Made by a program: the position numbers and the translations under genes | Source: an uncultured Geobacteraceae bacterium | Lineage (GTDB): Bacteria > Desulfobacterota > Desulfuromonadia > Desulfuromonadales > Geopsychrobacteraceae | Reading direction: 5' to 3' | DNA length: 14,839 nucleotides | Assembly: GCA_937958075.1 (NCBI GenBank) | Contig: CALFFB010000034.1 | Location: 1 to 14,839 of the forward strand | Notes under the pieces: model-generated | Databases searched by the model: none | The model's input: the letters and a program-made list of their open reading frames with translations, nothing else | What the model was told of the DNA's origin: nothing | Part shown: positions 8,269 through 14,784 of the stretch, piece after piece | Position numbering within the stretch: the first letter of the stretch is position 1 | How the letters are laid out: the number at the start of each line of letters is the position of its first letter

Positions 8269-8654
8269 TCACTGACCACCCAGCGCTGGTCGATTTCGGC
8301 CAGGGTCAGGCGGCGCAGGGGCCGCTGTGCCGGGCCTTCAAGAACCTGTCCCCGGCGATCAAAGCGGCTGCCGTGACAGGGACAGACAATATCTGTCGGG
8401 GTGACGGTTACCGTGCAGCCCAGGTGAGTACAGGTCAGGTCGAGGGCGTAAGTCTCTTGCCTGTCGTTGATCAGGGCGACGCGCGATTGCCGGTAAACCA
8501 GCGCGCCATTGACCGGAACAGGTTTTTGGGGAACATCCAGCCGCGCCCTTTGCGTTTCCAGCCGTGGACTGAGAAAGCGCGCCAGCCCGCCGATGGTCAG
8601 CAAGCCGACGATCAGGGCAATGAGGGAGCGACGCTTTCGGTCAGGTTTTTCCAT
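8265..8654 (-). CDS. Rieske [2Fe-2S] protein
   Basis: A 129-residue Rieske iron-sulfur protein. The cluster ligands are C75 and H77 in CTHLGC and C91 and H94 in CPCHG, with C80 and C93 as the disulfide pair; this full set marks a high-potential bc/b6f-type Rieske protein. The N terminus (residues 6-29) has a basic KRRS stretch followed by a hydrophobic helix, as in Tat-exported, membrane-anchored Rieske proteins. It is short for the family, with a minimal cluster fold. The start at 8654 overlaps the 10-heme cytochrome gene by 43 nt and has little ribosome-site signal, which points to coupled translation. It should take electrons from quinol at the Qo site. Confidence 0.95.
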   Translation of the reverse strand: MEKPDRKRRSLIALIVGLLTIGGLARFLSPRLETQRARLDVPQKPVPVNGALVYRQSRVALINDRQETYALDLTCTHLGCTVTVTPTDIVCPCHGSRFDRRGQVLEGPAQRPLRRLTLAEIDQRWVVSE

Positions 8655-9859
8655 TTTTGCACATACGCTTTCACAAATTCGGGGGAGCGACGGGACATGT
8701 TATCAAATCGTTGGCGCGGATAGAAGGAGCCATTGACGACATCTTGCCCTTCCTGTTCCCAGAAAGAGCCGAGGGTCAGACCGTCCTGTTCCGGCCGATA
8801 GATACGCGTTTCCGGGTCACCGAGGAGGAAGCGCTGCGGGTCGTGGTGGCAGGCATCACACATGGGTGTTCCGCGCGTCACGGTGTGCGGAAAAAAGGCC
8901 CTCCATTCAGCGGTCAGCAGACGGTTCTCCTCGCCGACGGCCTCCTCCCCGACAACGTCGCTGAAATAAGCCAGATATTGAGGACGGATGGGGCTGATCC
9001 GTCCCTCCTCGTTGATCCCCAGGGGGGGCAGATTCTGACGCCGCAGATAAGCGCTGCGGATGTAGTTGTCGGCTGTCTGATCACGCCGAACATGGAAATA
9101 CTGCTGGTAGGAGCTGTCGCGAAAACGCACAAAAAAGGTTCCGTATTCCTGGGCTGCCCAGGCGGAATGGCAACTGTAACATTCCAGATTTTCCAGATGC
9201 CCGGCAATGCTGTGTTCAATGATGGTCGGATCGGGCTGATGACAGTCACGGCAGCTGACGGCGCTTTTCCGACCGGCGGCAAGGCTGGCCATGGAATGAC
9301 AGTCGCCGCACCTCATGCCGGCCCGCTGGTGCACGTCGGCGCTCATTTTCAGGTAGTGTTCCCCCTGAAAATCGGGGCCCCGCTGATAGCGCAGGGCGTC
9401 TTCCCGGGGCGCCATGCCGTAGTAGTCGGCCCCCACATAGTAACCGCGATGGCAGGAGTGGCAATCCTCCTTGCCCGGCAGGGCGAGCTGATGTCCACCG
9501 CCTCCGTGACAGTCGAAGCAGGTGGTTACGTGGCAGCTGGCGCAGTTGGCCTGATAGAAACCGGGATCGGCCCGGCCCCAGCTGCGGGCGACAAAAGCCT
9601 GTTCCGCCTCGCGCGTGGCCATGGGGCCGTGGAGAACAGGGGTTTCCTCTTGATGGCAGCCCTGGCAGCGGTCAAGGATAACGGATGTGTCTGCGGCCCG
9701 GTCATGCGCAGCGTAAGGACCGTGACAGGCAACGCACTCAAGATCGGCATGAACACCGGATATCGCGACCGGGTGACAGCTCAGGCAGTTATCGTCAGTC
9801 GCCGCTGCTGTTAAGGGTGCGCTCAGCAGCAGGGCGAGCAAGACACGTGTCAAGTTCAC
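8612..9859 (-). CDS. Decaheme c-type cytochrome, periplasmic
   Basis: An exported multiheme cytochrome with ten CXXCH sites. Numbering from GTG 9859 (415 residues), they begin at C25, 42, 65, 106, 114, 133, 184, 203, 227 and 334. A hydrophobic N-terminal signal ends near AAAT and has no lipobox. The ribosome site AAGGA lies 11 nt before the GTG and only 2 nt before an alternative TTG at 9868; I prefer GTG, with low certainty. The gene overlaps the upstream 12-heme gene by about 65 nt. Residues 216-232 (HSIAGH, CYSCHS) and the following GRISP block resemble the same region of the 12-heme protein, so the two are related. Likely role: periplasmic electron transfer for the Rieske/cytochrome b complex encoded next. 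Confidence 0.88.
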   Translation of the reverse strand: MNLTRVLLALLLSAPLTAAATDDNCLSCHPVAISGVHADLECVACHGPYAAHDRAADTSVILDRCQGCHQEETPVLHGPMATREAEQAFVARSWGRADPGFYQANCASCHVTTCFDCHGGGGHQLALPGKEDCHSCHRGYYVGADYYGMAPREDALRYQRGPDFQGEHYLKMSADVHQRAGMRCGDCHSMASLAAGRKSAVSCRDCHQPDPTIIEHSIAGHLENLECYSCHSAWAAQEYGTFFVRFRDSSYQQYFHVRRDQTADNYIRSAYLRRQNLPPLGINEEGRISPIRPQYLAYFSDVVGEEAVGEENRLLTAEWRAFFPHTVTRGTPMCDACHHDPQRFLLGDPETRIYRPEQDGLTLGSFWEQEGQDVVNGSFYPRQRFDNMSRRSPEFVKAYVQKWKNLTESVAPSLP

Positions 9860-11654
9860 GGTAGTCAAGTTCCTTCTGGTAAATGGGATCTTTCGGGTCA
9901 GGGTGACAGACCAGACACTGATTGACCGCCCAGGTACGCTGGACCTCCTGGCTGTTCAGCGGCCGCGAATGTTCACGGACAATGGCGGAAAAGGCGCGGT
10001 AGTCACCGTTTTTCAGGGTGACAAAACCGTCCAGGGGCTTATCCATGGATTTTTCGCAGATCAGGGTGGCGTTGATGGAGTCACCCTCGACCACGTGCTG
10101 ACCGAAGCCGACAAAGGCCGGATTGCTGTGACAGTCGCCGCAGCCGACGGCCTTCTTGCCGACGTTGTGGCCGAAAAAGGGAGCAAAGCGTAGCCGCTGT
10201 TCGCCATCGTAAACAGCCACGTAGCTGTCTTTGGAGCGACTGCCATCGCGTTCTATGACAGTGACAAACGTCTGACAGCCGGGGGTGACCGGCGAGATCA
10301 TGCCGCGCTGATCCAGAGCCAGGGGGAAGGGATAGAGCATGCGGTAGTCTTCGCTTTCACTGAAAGCGCCGGGAGTGTCCTGCTGTTTGATGAAATCTCG
10401 ACCGGTGGTGCGCAGGTCATACTGGGTATGGCAGCCGTAGCACTGGGCAACACTCTGGGAGTGGCAGCTGTAGCAGGCCATGCGTTCATGGCCGGCGATG
10501 GTGTGTTCCGGGGTGTCGGTAATCACCTTGCTTTCATGGCGTTTGCCGCTGCGTTTGCCGACTACCCAGATCTTGTCGTCTTCCTGAAACACATTTGAAT
10601 ACTTGCGTCCCTTGGAGGTGAGAATCAGCTCATCACCCATCTGCACCTGGCGCTGGTAGTGCTGTGACTCACGGACGGCTTCATCGTTTTCCCGCTGGAC
10701 TGTTGCGAATGTCGGGCGTTCCGTCGCACTGCCATGACAATCTTCGCAGCGGATTTCCACCTGATGGTACATATTCTCGTAGGCGTAGCCATCGCCCATC
10801 AGGTCCCTGGAGGTATGGCAGTCGATGCACTCCATCCCCTTTTCGTGATGAATGTCCGGCGCGATTGCCGTCACATTGCGCACGCCACCAATAATTTGCG
10901 GGCCGGGGAAACCGTTGCTGGTCGGCACCAGACTGTTGTTGCCGTCATTCAGCCCCTGATAGTTCAAGGCGATGCGTCCGCTGCGATTATGGCAGCGCAC
11001 ACACACGGAATTGTCTGGAAGCACCTGCATTTCGTGACTGGCGGAGTAGGGCCATTTCCCTTTGACCGTTTCGTCGCCCCCCTGGTAGGTGGCGTTTTCG
11101 TTGTACGGGAAATGGCAGGCGGCACAACCGGCACCATGACTGCCTTCCCAGATCTGATTCGATTCGATACTGACGTGACACAGGGCGCAGAACTTCCGGT
11201 ACAGTTCACCGGAGAGATGATCCAGGGCAGCGACTCCCTCAAGGGTGACGGGCGTTCCGTCGGCGGCGTGGGTTTCCAGGGTCTGGTTGGCATAAAGCCG
11301 GCCGTCTTCACCTTCCCAGGTCAGCTGGATGTTTTTGATCATGCCGGTGGCGGTGGTCATCAGGTTGGATTTGACTCGTTCCAGTTGATAGGGATGACAG
11401 CTGCCGCAGGTTTTGTCCCAGACCTTTGGTGCCGCCGGATTTTTTTTTCCGAACATACCACGATGGGATAAGTCCTTGTCTTTTTCCGTTGCATCGCCAC
11501 CGTGGCAGTCTACGCAGTCGTTATGGGTTGGGGAAACGTGCTCAAGCCCCTGATGACAGGCTACGCAGGTTGATTCGTCAGCGCCGGCAAACCAGCAGCC
11601 AGAAAGAAACACTGTGGTGACAGCAAGGAAAAGAAAAAAACGAAAATCGGCCAT
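9795..11654 (-). CDS. Dodecaheme c-type cytochrome lipoprotein
   Basis: A 619-residue multiheme cytochrome, first gene of the quinol-oxidoreductase operon. The N terminus has a signal peptide ending in a lipobox, LSGC, with C20 as the lipidated residue, so it should be membrane-anchored on the periplasmic or outer side. Twelve CXXCH sites begin at C30, 47, 83, 156, 177, 218, 276, 303, 394, 405, 505 and 580. A heme-free stretch at about 310-390 may be a beta domain. No clear ribosome site precedes the ATG at 11654. The C-terminal half is related to the neighbouring decaheme protein. Family: large periplasmic cytochromes tied to membrane quinol oxidoreductases in Geobacter-like bacteria (for example the Cbc complexes); exact orthology cannot be settled by reading. 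Confidence 0.88.
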   Translation of the reverse strand: MADFRFFLFLAVTTVFLSGCWFAGADESTCVACHQGLEHVSPTHNDCVDCHGGDATEKDKDLSHRGMFGKKNPAAPKVWDKTCGSCHPYQLERVKSNLMTTATGMIKNIQLTWEGEDGRLYANQTLETHAADGTPVTLEGVAALDHLSGELYRKFCALCHVSIESNQIWEGSHGAGCAACHFPYNENATYQGGDETVKGKWPYSASHEMQVLPDNSVCVRCHNRSGRIALNYQGLNDGNNSLVPTSNGFPGPQIIGGVRNVTAIAPDIHHEKGMECIDCHTSRDLMGDGYAYENMYHQVEIRCEDCHGSATERPTFATVQRENDEAVRESQHYQRQVQMGDELILTSKGRKYSNVFQEDDKIWVVGKRSGKRHESKVITDTPEHTIAGHERMACYSCHSQSVAQCYGCHTQYDLRTTGRDFIKQQDTPGAFSESEDYRMLYPFPLALDQRGMISPVTPGCQTFVTVIERDGSRSKDSYVAVYDGEQRLRFAPFFGHNVGKKAVGCGDCHSNPAFVGFGQHVVEGDSINATLICEKSMDKPLDGFVTLKNGDYRAFSAIVREHSRPLNSQEVQRTWAVNQCLVCHPDPKDPIYQKELDYRELDTCLARPAAERTLNSSGD

Positions 11655-11700
11655 AAGGTGGTCAGGGTACCCTTCACAGTGAAAGCAGAAAACGGGTTTA

Positions 11701-11757
11701 TCCTAACGGATATGAACTGGTGGGTGCCAGTAAAAAGGGCCGACAGTTCCGTTAGGA
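11701..11757. repeat. 10-nt inverted repeat linking the terminator loop to the downstream leader
   Basis: TCCTAACGGA at 11701-11710 is an exact reverse complement of TCCGTTAGGA at 11748-11757. The latter lies in the apical part of the terminator hairpin. On the minus-strand transcript the downstream arm could pair with the terminator loop, or the pair could be a DNA-binding site upstream of the 12-heme operon. Confidence 0.5.
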
Positions 11758-11769
11758 AGCCGTCGGCCC
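11732..11769 (-). terminator. Rho-independent terminator after the selenocytochrome gene
   Basis: On the minus strand a perfect 8-bp stem GGGCCGAC / GTCGGCCC (11762-11769 with 11737-11744) encloses a 17-nt segment that can itself pair (TTCC/GGAA), followed by TTTTT (11732-11736). It lies 26 nt after the stop at 11796, so it should end the porin-cytochrome transcript and separate it from the 12-heme operon. The loop contains one arm of a 10-nt inverted repeat described separately. Confidence 0.8.
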
Positions 11770-11795
11770 GATTGCTCTTTTTTACTGATGCTCCG

Positions 11796-13127
11796 TTACA
11801 GTTTGATGGTCACGGTTTCCGTGTATTCCTTCCACAGGAAGGGATCGGAATCCATGGTACCGTAAGGCAGATACCAGAGTTGTACTTTGAGATCCAGGGT
11901 TCTCTCGTCGCCATCTTCTGCGGCATCGAGGGTGATCTCAAAATGTTCCTTTGCGGTTTTCAGCGGGTGCAGGGCGGTGTCAGCCACCATGCCACTCTTT
12001 TCGTACGGACCGCGACCCATAATATCATCACGGCCGAACTTTTCCGGCACCGGCATGTAGAGTTTTTCGTCATTATAAATTTCATCCCCATCTTCATCTG
12101 TAGCACTTACCGACAGAACCAGTCGGTTGGGGGTCGGTCAGCCATCGGGGATGCCGTGACCAGCGTTGTTGGTCAATGCGACATCGATCATGACTTTGGG
12201 GTGAACACTGCGGGCATCACGCCAGACCATGGGGCGGACCTTGACCTTCCAGTCAACGGCCTTGTCGGCCATGACCTGGGAGCGATAGCTCTGCATGTTG
12301 TGGCCAAGTCCGCTCTCGTGGATATGGCACTGCTGGCAGCTCTTGTCGCCGCCATTGGCCACATAAGACCAGAGGTGACTACCGTAGGCGGTGGCACACT
12401 GGGTCGGATTGTCCAACTCAAGGTTGGGGCCGAGGCCGTGACACTGACCGCAGAAGATGGACTCATCGAGAATCGGGCTCGGTTTCATCTCGGTGAAATG
12501 ATCATCCGGATGAAAGCCCTCATTGAATCCATAGACGACGCCATCCTGCGGATAGCCGTCGGTCCACTTGTGGGTGATGGCCATGCGGTTATGACAGACC
12601 AGACAGTTGATATTGAGCTGCAGCAGGGTTTCCTGATGCTTCTCAAAGGTCTCCATGTCGTCTTCCATGTAGGCGTCCATCCAGTCAAAGACGGTGGCAA
12701 CCAGTTCTTTGGCGACGTCATCGGTGGCATCGGCCAGCTGCGGCAGGTGGCACTTGGCGCAGCCCATCAGGTGCTCGACTTCAACGTCTTCCGGTGATTC
12801 GACACCGGAGTAGGCCCAGTCCATGAAACCATTGAGAAAAGCAGTACGGAAGGTGGCGGCAGTGCGTCCCGTTCCATATACAGAACGGGCATGGACCGAT
12901 TGCGACCACTCTTCGTGTTTGTCCCCATGGCAATCGTAACATGAGGAGGAGTCATACATGGCGATCAGTTCGTCCAGGGTTGTTGCTTTGCCTTTTTGGG
13001 CGGCGATGGTGCCGTCCTTTCCCACTCCGGCCGTATAGCCGGTCGTGGGGAGGGCAAACAACAGGCTGAAGACAAACAGCGATGCCACACATGACAAAAA
13101 GATATGAGCTCTCTTTTTCGTCAGCAT
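11796..13127 (-). CDS. Selenocysteine-containing pentaheme c-type cytochrome (TGA at 12138-12140 read as Sec)
   Basis: An exported cytochrome of 443 residues if TGA at 12138-12140 is decoded as Sec330. The start at 13127 (MLTKKRAHIF) precedes a good signal peptide ending near GYTA; an AGGA lies 11 nt upstream, and the in-frame ATG at 13172 has no ribosome site. Five CXXCH sites begin at C63, 123, 175, 226 and 264. After them comes a C-terminal beta domain opening with NNAGHGIPDG-U-PTPNRLVLSV. The NxxAGHxxPxG motif is common in such cytochrome domains, and Sec sits six residues after its His. The frame continues 113 codons past the TGA with normal coding character and ends at TAA just before a terminator. 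A SECIS-like hairpin follows the TGA. Position after a porin and a small exported protein resembles ExtKL of the Geobacter ext clusters (from memory). The alternative is a nonsense-mutated gene. Confidence 0.8.
12109..12137 (-). promoter_or_regulatory. Bacterial-type SECIS element
   Basis: On the coding (minus) strand, starting 11 nt after the TGA, ACCGAC (12122-12127) pairs with GTCGGT (12109-12114) around the loop TGGTTCT (12115-12121). The loop carries GGU at nucleotides 18-20 after the TGA, close to the 19-21 position of the apical GGU in the E. coli fdhF SECIS as I recall it. The UGA is followed by C, a common context. A copy of CCGAC right after the TGA could compete for the same 3' arm. 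Confidence 0.75.
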
Positions 13128-13181
13128 GGGCAGTTTTGTCCTTTCCCTAAGGGGTATAAAATACGTTTTCATAACATGGAT

Positions 13182-13221
13182 AAAAAATAACGTGCGGGGC
13201 TAACTGCTGTGTTAACCCCGC
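13182..13221 (-). terminator. Terminator or attenuator between the small exported protein and the selenocytochrome
   Basis: On the minus strand GCGGGGTTAAC (13211-13221) pairs with GTTAGCCCCGC (13194-13204) as an 11-bp stem with one T-G wobble and a 6-nt loop ACAGCA, followed after five bases by a T-rich run (13182-13190). It starts 20 nt after the stop of the small gene. It could end most transcripts there, with read-through giving lower expression of the selenocytochrome. Confidence 0.7.
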
Positions 13222-13241
13222 GGTTTTTCCGTTTTGGTTGC

Positions 13242-13472
13242 TTAGCAACCCATCAACATGCCGCCACCCTTCTTGGGCTTTTTGCCTTTGCCATCGGACT
13301 TGATTTCTACCTTGTCGCCTTCTGAAAGATCACCTGCTTTGCCCTTGTCGATTTCGATGGTCACAGTTTTGCCTTTGACCTCTTTGACGGTTCCCTGCAG
13401 ATCGGCAGCCAGGGCCGCACCGGAGAAAGCCAGGGTCAGGGCGATCAGGGTAATGATAATTTTCTTGGTCAT
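13242..13472 (-). CDS. Small exported protein with Lys/Gly-rich tail ending in Gly-Cys
   Basis: A 76-residue protein: signal peptide (residues 1-22, cleavage near ALA-AD), a short beta-rich core (DLQGTVKEVKGKTVTIEI, then EGDKVEIK) reminiscent of a small OB- or SH3-like barrel, and a basic tail KKPKK-GGG-MLMGC with a C-terminal cysteine. The ATG at 13472 is chosen because AAAGGAG (13479-13485) lies 6 nt upstream; the ATG at 13478 touches the ribosome site directly. It is encoded 37 nt after the porin and before the selenocytochrome, so a role in the same envelope complex is likely. I do not recognise a named family; by position it could correspond to ExtJ, but this is a guess. Confidence 0.75.
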   Translation of the reverse strand: MTKKIIITLIALTLAFSGAALAADLQGTVKEVKGKTVTIEIDKGKAGDLSEGDKVEIKSDGKGKKPKKGGGMLMGC

Positions 13473-13515
13473 ATGCATCTCCTTTTGTTTTGAAAAGTAT
13501 GGTCAGGTGACCGCG

Positions 13516-14703
13516 TTAAAAAATAACCTGCAGCTGGGTGGTGAAGGTCGTGAAATCTTCCACGGCTGCGGTTTCTTTGTCGTAATCCGCTTGTGAAAGT
13601 TCCATGGTCAGTTTCAGGTTCTGGCCACGGAAATAGTAGTTGATACCGCCGCCGTACCAGTCGATTTCCTGGTTGACGATGCCGTCGAGGGTGGCAAAAG
13701 ACCAGTTCTCAGCACGAGCGAAAAACTGCAGGGGCATATTGGGCAGCATGTAGCCGGCCTTGACATAGCCACCGTTTTTCTCGCCAACCAGACCGAACAC
13801 GCCATTTTCCGGATTAGCGCCCTTGTAGGCGTCGTCAAGATCATAGTCGACATAGGCGGCTGAGGCGGTGAAGGTACCAACATCTTCCACGGGATACTCG
13901 AAGAAGATATCGACAGTCCAGGCGCTGTAATCAACAGCGTCACCGGTTACTGTGTTGCTGTAGGCAACGTCATTTTCAAACTGGTAGGCAGCGCCAATGG
14001 TCAGAACCTTTTTTTCTCCCATATAGGTGCCTTTGTAGCCGTAGTTGCTCTCAGGGTCGAGGAGAGAGACGTGGGCCCGGGCGCTGTAGCGGAAGTTTGA
14101 TTTGGGAGCCGATGACGAATCGTTGCGGCCGTTCATGACGTCAAAGCGATACTGGAAGATGTCGTTGAACAGATTGCCCCAGACAGCAATCCCCTTGTCG
14201 CGGGTGCCATTGCTGGCCAGAGGTGCACGAATCAATCCTGAACGATCCAGACTCAACGGATCTTCGCAGGACTCCAGGTTTTCGCGGGTCAGGTTGTATT
14301 TGAACTTGCCAGCCCAGACGTTAAAGCTGGAATTGAGCCGGAAACGCAGTACTGCATCGAGCAGTTGGAAATTGGAGTTGTTGCCGTCAGTGATATAGAA
14401 AGGCGTGATGTTGTTGTCCTCGTTGTATTCGGTCTGGACATAGAGGCCGAAGTGCTGACCCCAGGCGCCCATGAGAGCCAGACGGTTACGACGGAAATTG
14501 AATTCGCTGGTGCTGTCGTCGCCATCGCTGCCGGAACCGTTGTCACGATAGTTGAACTGGAACTGGCCTTTGTAGTCCAGTTTCATCAGCCCCTGATCTT
14601 CCGGGCCAAAAGTCCAGACCGGACCGGCAAAAGCCGAACCCGCCATCAGACAGACTGCTGCGATCGCAGTGAGGAGCAGTCCTGCTTTTTTCTGTTGAGC
14701 CAT
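13516..14703 (-). CDS. Outer-membrane beta-barrel porin (phosphate-selective O/P-like or ExtI-like)
   Basis: A 395-residue exported protein with a signal peptide cleaved near AFA-GP (about residue 26), alternating amphipathic strands throughout, and a C-terminal outer-membrane signature ending in aromatic Phe (TTQLQVIF). The final strands (GGGINYYFRGQNLKLTMELS) match the pattern of OprO/OprP-like porins. RBS AAGGAG lies 8 nt upstream of the ATG. It is followed by a small exported protein and a multiheme cytochrome, an arrangement seen in porin-cytochrome conduits of Geobacter. I cannot tell a substrate channel (for example an anion) from a cytochrome-holding barrel by reading. No surface-exposed multiheme lipoprotein is seen within the window on this operon. 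Confidence 0.85.
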   Translation of the reverse strand: MAQQKKAGLLLTAIAAVCLMAGSAFAGPVWTFGPEDQGLMKLDYKGQFQFNYRDNGSGSDGDDSTSEFNFRRNRLALMGAWGQHFGLYVQTEYNEDNNITPFYITDGNNSNFQLLDAVLRFRLNSSFNVWAGKFKYNLTRENLESCEDPLSLDRSGLIRAPLASNGTRDKGIAVWGNLFNDIFQYRFDVMNGRNDSSSAPKSNFRYSARAHVSLLDPESNYGYKGTYMGEKKVLTIGAAYQFENDVAYSNTVTGDAVDYSAWTVDIFFEYPVEDVGTFTASAAYVDYDLDDAYKGANPENGVFGLVGEKNGGYVKAGYMLPNMPLQFFARAENWSFATLDGIVNQEIDWYGGGINYYFRGQNLKLTMELSQADYDKETAAVEDFTTFTTQLQVIF

Positions 14704-14724
14704 AAGTTATTCTCCTTTTTAAGA

Positions 14725-14760
14725 GCCTCACCTCATCAGCACGGGCTGTAGAGGTGAGGC
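14725..14760 (-). repeat. Strong intergenic hairpin upstream of the porin gene
   Basis: GCCTCACCTC and GAGGTGAGGC (14751-14760 and 14725-14734) form a perfect 10-bp stem; inside, CAGC/GCTG pair around a 4-nt loop. On the minus strand it lies 24 nt after the stop of the preceding gene and ends 7 nt before the porin ribosome site. Only a short TCTT follows, so it is a weak terminator at best. It may be an mRNA processing or stability element, or a translational switch. Confidence 0.6.
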
Positions 14761-14784
14761 CACAAGCAAAACATTTAGGTGTGA

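Noticed and set aside
8657..9814. Long open frame on the + strand opposite the 10-heme cytochrome
   Set aside because: Antisense shadow: the minus strand carries ten CXXCH sites in order, while the + frame has no recognisable domain. The same holds for + frames at 2800-3933, 7678-8376, 10734-11471 and 11658-12797.
11716..11731. TGGCAC-like sequence on the minus strand as a sigma54 -24/-12 promoter for the 12-heme operon
   Set aside because: TGGCAC is present but no GC element occurs at the required spacing.
12138..12140. TGA taken as a true stop, making the cytochrome a pseudogene with a separate small gene at 11796-12056
   Set aside because: The frame is unbroken on both sides, the hairpin after the TGA fits SECIS geometry, the small frame has no ribosome site of its own before its ATG, and a terminator follows its end. 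A sequencing or nonsense error cannot be fully excluded.
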